DNA of 64,000 nt from Fodinicola acaciae (GTDB lineage: Bacteria > Actinomycetota > Actinomycetes > Mycobacteriales > HKI-0501): assembly GCF_010993745.1 (NCBI RefSeq), contig NZ_WOTN01000001.1, forward strand, positions 1,987,235 through 2,051,234, read 5' to 3'. The notes below the pieces were generated by a model, which saw nothing but the letters and a program-made list of their open reading frames with translations, did not search any database and was not told where the DNA came from. Of the stretch, positions 45,518 through 54,357 are shown piece by piece. The position numbers and the translations under genes are program-made. Every line of letters begins with the position of its first letter. Within the stretch, counting starts at the first letter, position 1.

Positions 45518-47500
45518 GTGAACAAGACGGCCACCGATCCCCTCGTCGGAGCGGTGCTCGAGGATCGCTACCGGATCCGCGGGATGATCGCCCGCGGCGG
45601 GATGGCGACCGTCTATCACGCCCTGGACGAGCGGCTGGAGCGTACGGTCGCCATCAAGGTCATCCATCCCGCTTACGCGACCGATCCGTCGTTCGTCGAC
45701 CGGTTCACCCGCGAGGCCCGCAGCATCGCGCGGCTCTCGCACCCCAACGTGGTGGCCGTCTACGACCAGGGCAGCCACAACGGCCTGGCGTTCCTGGTGA
45801 TGGAGTACGTGCCGGGTCGGACGCTGCGCCACCTGCTCACCGAGCGCGGCCGGCTGGCCCCCGAGGAGGCCGTCGGCGTCCTCGGCCCACTGCTGTCGGC
45901 ACTGGCGGCCGCGCACCGCATCGGCATGGTGCACCGGGACGTGAAGCCGGAAAACGTGCTGCTCAGCACCGACGGCACGGTCAAGGTGGCCGACTTCGGC
46001 CTGGCCAGGATCGCCGAGTCGAGCCGTGCGACGGCGACCAAGGGCGTCATGTTCGGCACGGTCGCGTACGTGGCGCCGGAGATCGTCACGGTTGGCAGCG
46101 CCGATCCGCGCGCCGACGTGTACGCGGCCGGCATCGTGCTGTTCGAGATGCTGACCGGCCAGCCGCCGTATCGCGGCGAGACCCCGGTGGCGGTGGCCTA
46201 CCAGCACGTCCACTCCGAGATGCCGGTGCCGTCCGAGCGCGCGCAGGGCGTGCCGTACGCGCTGGACGACCTGGTGCTGCACGCCACCATGCGCGAGCCC
46301 GGCGCACGGCCGCCGGACGCCGGCGCGATGCTCGCCGAGCTGCGTGACGTGGTGAGCGACCTCGGCATGACCGCGATGCCGCCGGCCATCGAGCCGCCGG
46401 CGCCGCAGTGGGAGATGCCGACCGAGGCGGTGCCGAAGGCCACCCTGCTCAGCGGACCCCAGCCGCCGGCGCAGACCCAGGGCGCCAACCACCCGAGCAA
46501 CCATCCCAACCAGCCTGGCCGCGCCGTCGTACCACCGCCGCAGCAACACGACGTCGACGTCGACGACCTGCCATACGACGAGGGCCCGCCGTCGCGGCTG
46601 GCCACGCTGGTCAACGCCATCCCGCCACAGCACAGGCGCTACGTGGTGATCGCGGTGATCGCCGTGCTGGCGATCCTGGTCGGCACGATGGCCTGGTGGC
46701 TCGGCGCCGGCCGCTACGTCGAGGCACCGAGGGTGGTCGGCCTGACCAAGGCCGCCGCCGAGGCCAAACTGACCCAGGCCGGCCTGCACGCCGGCTACGA
46801 CACACCGGCCTTCGACGAGAAGGTCCCGAAAGGCAGCGTCGTCAGCCAGGACCCGAGCGGCGGCGGTGACGTCGTCGGCGGCGGCACGGTCACGCTCGTA
46901 CTGTCCAAGGGACCCGAGCGCTACGCCGTGCCGGACGTGGTCAACCAGCCGCAGGCGGCGGCGTTGAACACGCTGCGCGGCTCGCACCTGAGTCCTCAGA
47001 CCACCGAGGCGTACGACGACAAGATCCCGGCCGGCAACGTGGTGTCCACCGATCCGGCCGCCGGCACACAGGTCAAGCGTGACGCGGTGATCAAGGTCGT
47101 GGTGAGCAAGGGCGCCCAGCCGGTGCAGCTGCCCAACCTGGTCGGCCAGGGCCAGAGCCGCGCGTCCGACACGTTGAGCGGTCTCGGCCTGAAGGTCAGC
47201 GTCAAGCGCGAGTTCAGCGACACCGTGCCGGCCGGCACGGTGCTGGCGCAGGACCCCGGACCGAGCACGGTCGGCAAGGGCAGCACGGTCACGCTGACCG
47301 TCAGCAAAGGCCCCAACGTGGTGACCGTCCCCGATCTGCGCGGCCAGACCGCCGACGCGGCGAGCGCGAAACTGCGTGGCCTCGGTCTCAATCCGCAGGT
47401 GCAGACGCTGCCCGGCGGACAGGGTCAGGTTTTCAACCAGAATCCCCCGCCGAACAGCAAGGTCGCGCTGGGAAGCACCGTCACTTTGTACGTTTTCTAG
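45518..47500 (+). CDS. pknL: Ser/Thr protein kinase with four PASTA domains (PknL type)
   Basis: 660 aa. Kinase domain 1-270: RGGMATVY glycine loop, VAIKVI lysine, HRDVKPEN with D141, ADFGLARI, and APE in VAYVAPEIV. A Pro-rich juxtamembrane region follows. One TM helix lies at about 374-396 (VVIAVIAVLAILVGTMAWWLG), then four PASTA repeats (about 398-660). PASTA domains sense peptidoglycan fragments or lipid II. M. tuberculosis PknL lacks PASTA repeats, so this one is longer. GTG start with a TATCCT box ending 6 bp before it and no ribosome site, suggesting a leaderless mRNA. Confidence 0.9.
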   Translation: MNKTATDPLVGAVLEDRYRIRGMIARGGMATVYHALDERLERTVAIKVIHPAYATDPSFVDRFTREARSIARLSHPNVVAVYDQGSHNGLAFLVMEYVPGRTLRHLLTERGRLAPEEAVGVLGPLLSALAAAHRIGMVHRDVKPENVLLSTDGTVKVADFGLARIAESSRATATKGVMFGTVAYVAPEIVTVGSADPRADVYAAGIVLFEMLTGQPPYRGETPVAVAYQHVHSEMPVPSERAQGVPYALDDLVLHATMREPGARPPDAGAMLAELRDVVSDLGMTAMPPAIEPPAPQWEMPTEAVPKATLLSGPQPPAQTQGANHPSNHPNQPGRAVVPPPQQHDVDVDDLPYDEGPPSRLATLVNAIPPQHRRYVVIAVIAVLAILVGTMAWWLGAGRYVEAPRVVGLTKAAAEAKLTQAGLHAGYDTPAFDEKVPKGSVVSQDPSGGGDVVGGGTVTLVLSKGPERYAVPDVVNQPQAAALNTLRGSHLSPQTTEAYDDKIPAGNVVSTDPAAGTQVKRDAVIKVVVSKGAQPVQLPNLVGQGQSRASDTLSGLGLKVSVKREFSDTVPAGTVLAQDPGPSTVGKGSTVTLTVSKGPNVVTVPDLRGQTADAASAKLRGLGLNPQVQTLPGGQGQVFNQNPPPNSKVALGSTVTLYVF

Positions 47501-47643
47501 GCTTATCAGGGTCTTCCGTGGATTTTTCTCTGAGAGACGGCTGAGCCTGCCGCGCACCCCTGCGAGTTTTCCCCGAGGATGAGGCTGACCCACTCCTCCT
47601 CCGGGTGGAGAACGAAATCGACCCCCGGTGGGGGGTGCCGGCC

Positions 47644-47672
47644 GGACACCACTGACACAATTCCAGGTGTCC
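47644..47672. promoter_or_regulatory. Inverted repeat before the RND gene
   Basis: GGACACC (47644-47650) and GGTGTCC (47666-47672) flank ACTGACACA (47651-47659). The 9-mer ACTGACACA recurs near the sedolisin gene. Its position 53 bp upstream of the start fits an operator. Confidence 0.4.
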
Positions 47673-47724
47673 TGCCACTGATATCTGCAACGTCAACGTC
47701 GACGATAGAAGAAAGCACTCATCG

Positions 47725-50700
47725 ATGTCCCTTCTCGCCAGACTGAGCCTCGCTTATCGCAGCCTCATCGCGATCGTCGCCATCGCGGTGTTGGGTTTTG
47801 GCGTGTGGGCTGTGCCACAGCTGAAACAGCAGCTCTTTCCCGAGCTGAGTTTCCCGGTCGTCAGCATCTCCGCGGCCTATCCCGGTGCCACGCCGGCGAT
47901 CGTGGAGAAACAGCTGACGATCCCGATCGAGCAGGCCGTACGCGGCGCCAACGGCGCGAATTCGGTCACCTCCACCTCCAGCTCCGGTTTCGCGTCCGTC
48001 AACGTGGAATTCGACTTCGGCACCGACATCGACAAAGCGGTCAGCGAGCTGCAAAGCGATGTCGCGAAGATTTCCGCGCAGCTGCCGCAAAACGTCGACC
48101 CGCAGGTGCGTTCCGGCAGCACCGACAGCATTCCGGTGGTGGTGCTGGCCGCGACCAGCGCGGACGGCAACCAGCAGGCTTTGGCGCAGCGCATCAAGAA
48201 CAACGTGATCCCGGAGTTGCAGGGCATTTCCGGCGTACGCGAGGCGACGCTGTCCGGCGTACGCGACCAGCAGATCACCATCCAGCTGGACACCAAGAAA
48301 ATGAAGGACAAGGACGTCTCGATCAGCTCGGTCGTCAGCGCCCTGTCCGCCAACGGCATCAACACCCCCGGCGGATCCCTGACCAGCGACGGAAAAACCT
48401 ATTCCGTCTCGGTCGGCCGGACGTTCGCCACGGTCAACGATATTCGTAACCTTTTCATTACCCGCGATCCCAAACTGCCGACCGGCGGCATCCCCAACCT
48501 GAGCGGCCTCGGCGGACTCGGCGGCATTCCCGGTCTCGGCGGTCTTCCTGGCGGTCTTCCCGGTGGACTTCCGGGCGGCCTGCCGCCGGGCGGCTATCCC
48601 GGTGGAAAGCCGCCGGGGGGCACGCCGCCGACCAAGCCGCCGGTGACCCCGACGCCGACGCCGAGCGTGTCCTGTCCGCCCGGCGCCACCCCGTCGCCGG
48701 CACCTGGCACGCCGCATCCGACGCCGACCTGCGTACCGACCTCACCGAGTCCGTCGACCACGCACAGCGCTTCGTCGTCGGCGTCCACGTCGGGTACGCC
48801 GGCGGTCGCGCCGGCCGCGTACGTCGCCGGCCTTCCGGCCGCCGACCCGCCGATCCCCGGCGGTGGGGCCGGTGCGGGCGCCGGCGGTGGCGCCGGCATC
48901 CCGGGCGGAGTGAGCGGCTCGCAGAAGCCGCAGGCGCCGGTGAAACTCGGCGACATCGCGACCGTCACGCAGGCCGACTCGCCGGCCACCAGCCTGACGC
49001 GTACGAACGGCAAGCCGAGCCTTGGCATCTCGGTCACCGCGACCGCGACCGGCAACGCGGTGGCGATCTCCAACGCGATCCGGGACAAGACCAAGGACCT
49101 GGAAGGCCAGGCTGGCGGCGACCTGACCGTCGTCTTCGACCAGGCGCCGTTCGTCCAGCAGTCGATCGACGACCTCGGCACGGAAGGCCTGCTCGGCCTC
49201 GCCTTCGCGGTGCTGGTCATCCTGGTGTTCCTGCTGTCGATCCGCTCGACGCTGGTCACCGCGGTGTCCATCCCGCTGTCGGTGATGATCGCGCTGATCG
49301 CGCTGTGGGCCGGCGGCTATTCGCTCAACCTGCTGACCCTCGGCGCGCTGACCATCGCGGTCGGCCGCGTGGTGGACGACTCGATTGTCGTACTGGAAAA
49401 CATAAAACGACATCTGTCCTACGGCGAGGAGCGACAACACGCCGTGCTGACCGGTGTCAAGGAGGTCGCCGGCGCGGTCACCGCCTCCACGCTCACCACG
49501 GTCGCGGTGTTCCTGCCGATCGCGTTCGTCGGTGGCCTGGTCGGCCAACTGTTCGCGCCGTTCGGTGTCACCGTGACGGTCGCGCTGCTCGCCTCGCTGC
49601 TGGTGTCGCTGACGGTCGTGCCGGTGCTGGCGTACTGGTTCCTGCGGCCGCCGAAGGGCACCGCCGCGGACGTGGCGGCCGCGCGTGAGAAGGCCGAGGC
49701 CAAGGAGCGCCGCGGCATCCTGCAACGCGCGTACGTCCCCGTACTCGGCTGGACCCTGCGGCACCGGTTCATCACGCTGTTCGTCGCGGTACTGCTCTTC
49801 TTCGGCACCCTGGCCATGTATCCGTTCCTGAAGACCAACTTCCTGGACGGCGGCCAGCAGAACACCATGTCGATCAGCCAGGCCATGCCGGTCGGCACCA
49901 GCCTGGCCAGCACCGACGCCGCCGCCCAGAAGGTCGAGCAGGTGCTGCACGACACGAAGGGCGTCAAGTCCTACCAGGTGACCATCGGCGGTGGTGGCGG
50001 CGGCCGCAACCCCTTCGCCGGGGGTGGTGGCGGCACCAACGCGTCGTACAACATCACGACCGACCCGGACGGCAACCAGGAGGCCATCCAGAACAGCATC
50101 CGTACGGCCGTCGGCAAGCTCAGCGGCGCCGGCAAGATCACCATCAACGGCGCCAGCTCGTCCGGCACGTCCAACCAGCTGTCGGTGGACGTGAGCGCGG
50201 CCGACGACAACGTGCTGCGGCAGGCCACCACGCAGGTCCAGCAGGCGGTGGCCGGCCTGTCCGGCGTCACCGACGTGACCAGCACGCTGGCACCGACCTC
50301 GCCGCAGGTCGACGTGGCCGTCAACCGCGAGAAGGCGGCCAGCCGCGGCCTCACCGACAGCGCGGTCGCGCAGGCGGTCAGTGCCGCCTTCGACGGCACG
50401 ACGGTGACCAAGTTCGTCGTCAACGACAACGAACAGAACGTGATCGTGCGTACGGTGGCCCGGCCGCAGGACATCGAGCAGCTCCGCAACCTGGTGCTGA
50501 CCACGCAGTACGGCGACATCAAGCTGCGCGAGGTGGCCGACGTGCAGGTCGCCAACGGGCCGGAGTCGATCACCCGCACCGACTCCTCGCGCACGGCGTC
50601 GGTGACCGGCAACGTCAGCGGCGACGACCTGGGGCGCATCAACGTACAGCTGCGGCAGAAGCTGACCGCGCTGAAGCTGCCGGCCGGCGCCACGTACTCG

Positions 50701-51480
50701 ATCGGCGGGGTGAGCCAGCAGCAGGCGGAGGCCTTCGGCAACCTCGGATTGGCGCTGGTCGCGGCCATCGTGCTGGTCTTCCTGGTCATGCTCACCACCT
50801 TCCGCAGCCTGATCCAGCCGCTGATCCTGCTGGTGTCGATCCCGTTCGCGGCCACCGGCGCGCTCGGCCTGCTGCTGATCACCGGCATTCCGCTGGGTCT
50901 GCCGGCACTGATCGGACTGCTGATGCTGATCGGCATCGTGGTCACCAACGCGATCGTGTTGATCGACCTGATCAACAAATACCGAGCGGACGGCCTGGAG
51001 ATCCGGGACGCCATCATCGAGGGCGGCCGGCACCGGCTGCGGCCGATCCTGATGACCGCGGTCGCGACGATCTTCGCGCTGACGCCGATGGCGGTCGGCC
51101 TGACCGGCGGCGGTGTGTTCATCTCGCAGCCGCTGGCCGTGGTGGTGATCGGTGGCCTGGTGACCTCGACGCTGCTGACGCTCGTGCTCGTACCGGTGCT
51201 CTACTCGATCGTCGAAGGCATCAAGCAACGCCGTGCGCGGCGGCGTGCCGCCAAGCATCCGGTGTCGCCGGCCGTCGGTCCGGCCGAGGGTCAGCTGGTC
51301 GGCGTGGTGGCCGGTCCTCCCGGTTGGGAGGCGGCCGACACCGTCGAACAGCCGCGACCGCCGGCCGCTCCGCCGGTGCACCCGTCCGAGATGACCGAGG
51401 CGCAGGCTCGCGCGGTCAACCAGGCACTGCATCACCACGGTGAGGAGGGTGACACTCGCGAGCTGCCACCGACGCGCTAG
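47725..51480 (+). CDS. RND-superfamily permease (HAE1/AcrB-like) with Gly/Pro-rich insertion
   Basis: 1251 aa. The TM1 start MSLLARLSLAYRSLIAIVAIAVLGFGVWAVPQLKQQLFPELSFPVVSI is typical AcrB-type. The first porter domain is followed by TM2-7 with VGRVVDDSIVVLENIKRHL, then TM8-12. Unusual: residues about 250-403 between porter strands are a low-complexity insertion (repeats of GGLPGGLP, then Pro/Ser/Thr-rich). A second Gly-rich insert is near residue 755. Proton-driven export across the single membrane is expected. The C-terminus has an acidic Pro-rich tail. GAAGAAAG lies before the ATG. Confidence 0.85.
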   Translation: MSLLARLSLAYRSLIAIVAIAVLGFGVWAVPQLKQQLFPELSFPVVSISAAYPGATPAIVEKQLTIPIEQAVRGANGANSVTSTSSSGFASVNVEFDFGTDIDKAVSELQSDVAKISAQLPQNVDPQVRSGSTDSIPVVVLAATSADGNQQALAQRIKNNVIPELQGISGVREATLSGVRDQQITIQLDTKKMKDKDVSISSVVSALSANGINTPGGSLTSDGKTYSVSVGRTFATVNDIRNLFITRDPKLPTGGIPNLSGLGGLGGIPGLGGLPGGLPGGLPGGLPPGGYPGGKPPGGTPPTKPPVTPTPTPSVSCPPGATPSPAPGTPHPTPTCVPTSPSPSTTHSASSSASTSGTPAVAPAAYVAGLPAADPPIPGGGAGAGAGGGAGIPGGVSGSQKPQAPVKLGDIATVTQADSPATSLTRTNGKPSLGISVTATATGNAVAISNAIRDKTKDLEGQAGGDLTVVFDQAPFVQQSIDDLGTEGLLGLAFAVLVILVFLLSIRSTLVTAVSIPLSVMIALIALWAGGYSLNLLTLGALTIAVGRVVDDSIVVLENIKRHLSYGEERQHAVLTGVKEVAGAVTASTLTTVAVFLPIAFVGGLVGQLFAPFGVTVTVALLASLLVSLTVVPVLAYWFLRPPKGTAADVAAAREKAEAKERRGILQRAYVPVLGWTLRHRFITLFVAVLLFFGTLAMYPFLKTNFLDGGQQNTMSISQAMPVGTSLASTDAAAQKVEQVLHDTKGVKSYQVTIGGGGGGRNPFAGGGGGTNASYNITTDPDGNQEAIQNSIRTAVGKLSGAGKITINGASSSGTSNQLSVDVSAADDNVLRQATTQVQQAVAGLSGVTDVTSTLAPTSPQVDVAVNREKAASRGLTDSAVAQAVSAAFDGTTVTKFVVNDNEQNVIVRTVARPQDIEQLRNLVLTTQYGDIKLREVADVQVANGPESITRTDSSRTASVTGNVSGDDLGRINVQLRQKLTALKLPAGATYSIGGVSQQQAEAFGNLGLALVAAIVLVFLVMLTTFRSLIQPLILLVSIPFAATGALGLLLITGIPLGLPALIGLLMLIGIVVTNAIVLIDLINKYRADGLEIRDAIIEGGRHRLRPILMTAVATIFALTPMAVGLTGGGVFISQPLAVVVIGGLVTSTLLTLVLVPVLYSIVEGIKQRRARRRAAKHPVSPAVGPAEGQLVGVVAGPPGWEAADTVEQPRPPAAPPVHPSEMTEAQARAVNQALHHHGEEGDTRELPPTR

Positions 51481-51490
51481 AGTGATGGTC

Positions 51491-51559
51491 ATGCGATTTT
51501 GGTACGGCTATTTTCGACCGCCTGGTGCCGACCAGGTGGCGGAGCGCGTGCCGCGTTAG
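51491..51559 (+). CDS. Aromatic-rich leader peptide of the DAHP synthase gene
   Basis: 22 codons beginning MRFWYGYFRP and ending ERVPR, stop TAG 51557-51559; an ATG two codons earlier (51485) is in frame. Five of six consecutive residues (FWYGYF) are Phe, Trp or Tyr, the three end products of the pathway that the next gene starts. It begins just after the RND stop and ends 18 bp before a strong terminator hairpin. This is the arrangement of a classical transcription attenuator, with ribosome stalling on aromatic codons when charged tRNAs are scarce. Confidence 0.78.
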   Translation: MRFWYGYFRPPGADQVAERVPR

Positions 51560-51608
51560 CCGACCACCTTTGTATTGAGCCCCGGGCCCCGCTGGCCCGG
51601 GGCTCTTT
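51518..51608 (+). promoter_or_regulatory. Attenuator: pause hairpin, alternative hairpin and terminator before aroF
   Basis: CCGCCTGGT / ACCAGGTGG (51518-51526 with 51531-51539) can form within the leader. AGGTGG-CGG (51534-51542) can instead pair with CCG-A-CCACCT (51560-51569). The terminator is a 12-bp perfect stem GAGCCCCGGGCC / GGCCCGGGGCTC (51577-51588 with 51594-51605) followed by TTT. The first two structures exclude each other, as attenuation requires. How the alternative hairpin would disrupt the terminator is not obvious by eye. Confidence 0.7.
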
Positions 51609-51631
51609 AACTGTCAGGAGTTGGCTGGACC

Positions 51632-52663
51632 ATGGTCATCGTGATGAATCCGGACGCGAGCGATGCCGAGCTCGCCGAGGTCGTCGGCAACATCGAGGCG
51701 GCCGGCGGACACGCGTTCGTGTCCCGCGGCGTGCAGCGTACGATCGTCGGCGTCGTCGCCGGCGAGGAAGTGCTGGAAACCCTTGAGGTGCACGGTCTTC
51801 CTGGGGTTTCCGAGGTCGTCCGGATCACCGCGCCGTACAAGCTGGTGAGCCGCGAACATCATTCGCAACGCTCGGTCATCCGGGTCGGCGGGGTGCCGAT
51901 CGGACCGGGCACGGTGACGTTGATCGCCGGTCCGTGTGCCGTCGAGACTCCGACGCAGACCCTGGAGGCCGCTCAGATGGCGGTGTCCGCCGGCGCTTCC
52001 CTGTTGCGCGGCGGGGCTTTCAAGCCGCGCACTTCTCCGTACGCTTTCCAGGGGCTGGGCGTCGACGGCCTGAAAATCCTGGCCGACGTACGCGCCGAGA
52101 CCGGTCTGCCGATCGTCACCGAGGTGATGGATCCGTCCGATGTGGACACTGTCGCGTCGTACGCGGACATGCTGCAGATCGGCACCCGCAACATGCAGAA
52201 TTTCGGTCTGTTGCAGGCGGTCGGGTCGGTCGGCAAGCCGGTGATGTTGAAACGCGGCCTGACCGCCACCTACGAGGAATGGCTGATGGCGGCCGAGTAC
52301 ATCGCCCAGCGTGGAAATCTCGACATTGTGTTGTGTGAGCGCGGCGTACGCTCGTTCGAGCCGGCTATTCGCAACATGCTTGACGTTTCCGCCATACCGA
52401 TGATCCAGTCGCTGTCGCATCTGCCGATCATCGTCGACCCGTCACACGCGGCCGGCCGGCGCGATTTGGTCGTACCGTTGGCGCGTGCCGGCCTGGCGGC
52501 GGGGGCCGATGCGGTGATGGTCGATCTGCATCCGCATCCCGAGTCGGCTCGGTGCGACGGCCCGCAGGCCCTGACGCACTCCGAGCTGCCGGCTCTGGGG
52601 TCTGCCGTGCGTACGCTCGCCGCCGCCACCGACCGCACTGTCGCGGTGCCGGTCCCGGCTTGA
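51632..52663 (+). CDS. aroF: 3-Deoxy-D-arabino-heptulosonate 7-phosphate (DAHP) synthase, type I-beta with N-terminal regulatory domain
   Basis: 343 aa, first enzyme of the shikimate pathway (PEP + erythrose-4-P). Residues 1-75 form a ferredoxin-like/ACT-type regulatory domain (MVIVMNPDASDAELAEVVGNI...GGHAFVSRG). The catalytic barrel has IAGPCAVET, LRGGAFKPRTSPYAFQG, GTRNMQNFGLL, MLKRG and DPSHAAGRRD. In this subclass the N-terminal domain mediates Tyr or Phe inhibition. AGGAG lies 11 bp upstream. Transcription is probably governed by the aromatic leader peptide just before it. Confidence 0.93.
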   Translation: MVIVMNPDASDAELAEVVGNIEAAGGHAFVSRGVQRTIVGVVAGEEVLETLEVHGLPGVSEVVRITAPYKLVSREHHSQRSVIRVGGVPIGPGTVTLIAGPCAVETPTQTLEAAQMAVSAGASLLRGGAFKPRTSPYAFQGLGVDGLKILADVRAETGLPIVTEVMDPSDVDTVASYADMLQIGTRNMQNFGLLQAVGSVGKPVMLKRGLTATYEEWLMAAEYIAQRGNLDIVLCERGVRSFEPAIRNMLDVSAIPMIQSLSHLPIIVDPSHAAGRRDLVVPLARAGLAAGADAVMVDLHPHPESARCDGPQALTHSELPALGSAVRTLAAATDRTVAVPVPA

Positions 52664-52677
52664 CGACATCGAAAATG

Positions 52678-52705
52678 GGGGCACCTGGTCCGCGCCAGGT
52701 GCCCC
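52678..52705. terminator. Shared terminator between aroF and the convergent secreted protein gene
   Basis: Perfect 11-bp stem GGGGCACCTGG / CCAGGTGCCCC with loop TCCGCG. On the minus strand it is followed by TTTTC, so it is strongest for the minus gene ending at 52730, but it can serve both. Confidence 0.8.
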
Positions 52706-52729
52706 ACATTGACGTAGTCGGATTGACGG

Positions 52730-54268
52730 TCAGCAGCGCGCGAGATCAATCCCGTCGACCGCTTGACCTGCCGTGCTGTGCACAACAGTGGCCGTGTCGA
52801 AATCCGACGCGCGTTGGTACCAGCAAAGCGCGCTACCTTCGACATTCGAGACAATCTTGAGGTCCTGCGTTGCCAGGCCGGCGATCGCGTACGTCCCGGT
52901 CCGGTCCGGTGGAGTGCTCGTCGACAGCAACAAATCGCCGGACCTCGCGTTGTACGCCTCGACGTACCCGAACGTCGGCTGGCCGGCTGTGTCCAGGACT
53001 CGGCCGGTCACCGATCCACCGGCGGCCATCTTCGCGTCAGCGGTCACGGTTTTGCCTGACGTCACCTGAACCGGCGTCGCGGCAAGCCGGTCCGCGGCTC
53101 CGCCGGACCACTGCGTCGCGTACTTGTGTGGCCGCGAGGTGAACTGCACCGGCCATTTGTATGGCCCCAGGCCGGAAATCGTGTACGTCCCGGTGGAATT
53201 CGAGCAGTTGGGTCCGAAACCCAGATTCGCCGGATGCCTGGCGTACGGATAGGCGCAGACACCGCCGACCGCGGCGCCGGTCGCCACGTCGGTCACCTGC
53301 CCGGTGATGGCACCGGCGAGGTCCATTCGGACCGGCGGCATCGACACCAACCGTCCCGTCGTCGCGGTGACCGTCCTGGCCAGCCGCACATCGCCGGTGC
53401 CGCCGCGAACGCCGACCCACTGCAGGCCATAGGCCGTGTTGCCGGATGTGGCCATGAAAACGTAGGTGCCGGCCGCGACCGGACCGATGACGATCCGGCC
53501 GTTCGCACCGCTGCAGTAGCCGCCGCCTTCCGAATAGAGAGAACGCATCGGCAGTGTCAGCTCGCTGACGCAGACATCGGCCAGTGGCTTGCCGGTCCTG
53601 GCGTCCAGCGCCATCGTCGCGATGGCGGCGGCCGGAGCGAGCACGACCGCCTTTTCGGTCACTTGGTGCGACTGGACGAGGATCTCGAGATCCTGGCCCC
53701 AGTGCGTACGGTGTTGCGAGTAGACGCTGGCGGTGTACGAACCGCTCGGCACGTCTTCCAGCAGAATTACCCCGTTTGCCGAGCCGCAGCGCTCGATCTC
53801 AGCTACCCGCGCGCACATGTCCGTGATCGGTGCGCCGGTCGTCGAGTCCGTGAAGGTGAGCTGGACGGTGCCGGGCGAGCTGACGTTGTAGCGGTGCAGA
53901 GCCGGGTCGGACAGGCCCGACGGGCTCGTCGAGCGTACGCACAGCGTGTTCTGACCGGCGGATGTGGGCGCGTACGTCACCGTCGCCCCGCCGGTGCTGT
54001 CGGCATCGACTCGCTGCATGTTCAGCGGTTCGCAGCTTCCCCCGAAGCTGTAGTAGTAGGCCGCGACATCGGCGACGCCATTGGCGCCGAAGGTGAAGTT
54101 ACCGGCAATTCCCACGCCGCCATGCGACGCGTCGTCATCCGGATACTCCGCCGACCAGACCGTCGGCGCCGGGGTGGCCGCCGAGGCGGCCGCCGGAAAA
54201 AGCCCCACAACCAACGCGGCGGCGACAAAAGCCCCGAATCCGCGCAGCGCTAACCTACGTTTTGCCAC
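52730..54268 (-). CDS. Secreted protein with carboxypeptidase-regulatory-like (beta-sandwich) repeats
   Basis: 512 aa from GTG 54268. Signal peptide: KRRLALRGFGAFVAAALVVGLFPAAASA. The rest is built of Greek-key repeats of the CarboxypepD_reg/SpaA type, each with a pattern like G.V.D..TG.P...V.V......G.Y.I.GL (e.g. ITGQVTDVATGAAVGGVCAYPY, VTGRVLDTAGQPTFGYVEAYN). No enzyme motif, no LPXTG. It is probably an extracellular structural or adhesion protein. An open frame continues upstream to 54322 but without export logic. Convergent to aroF. Confidence 0.75.
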   Translation of the reverse strand: MAKRRLALRGFGAFVAAALVVGLFPAAASAATPAPTVWSAEYPDDDASHGGVGIAGNFTFGANGVADVAAYYYSFGGSCEPLNMQRVDADSTGGATVTYAPTSAGQNTLCVRSTSPSGLSDPALHRYNVSSPGTVQLTFTDSTTGAPITDMCARVAEIERCGSANGVILLEDVPSGSYTASVYSQHRTHWGQDLEILVQSHQVTEKAVVLAPAAAIATMALDARTGKPLADVCVSELTLPMRSLYSEGGGYCSGANGRIVIGPVAAGTYVFMATSGNTAYGLQWVGVRGGTGDVRLARTVTATTGRLVSMPPVRMDLAGAITGQVTDVATGAAVGGVCAYPYARHPANLGFGPNCSNSTGTYTISGLGPYKWPVQFTSRPHKYATQWSGGAADRLAATPVQVTSGKTVTADAKMAAGGSVTGRVLDTAGQPTFGYVEAYNARSGDLLLSTSTPPDRTGTYAIAGLATQDLKIVSNVEGSALCWYQRASDFDTATVVHSTAGQAVDGIDLARC

Positions 54269-54357
54269 AGATTCCCCGTTCTTTTCCGATCCCGCCCAGT
54301 CCGCGCCCGTCGCGGATCTCATCGAGCCAGCAGATGAATATAGCGGTAAACCGAAGG

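Noticed and set aside
45065..47593. Very long open frame antisense to the kinase (about 840 codons)
   Set aside because: Its last 124 codons are the real Rv2175c-like gene; the rest mirrors pknL codons and has no domain logic.
48742..51492. 916-codon antisense frame under the RND gene
   Set aside because: Low-complexity His/Arg/Asp-rich translation without any motif; shadow of the permease.
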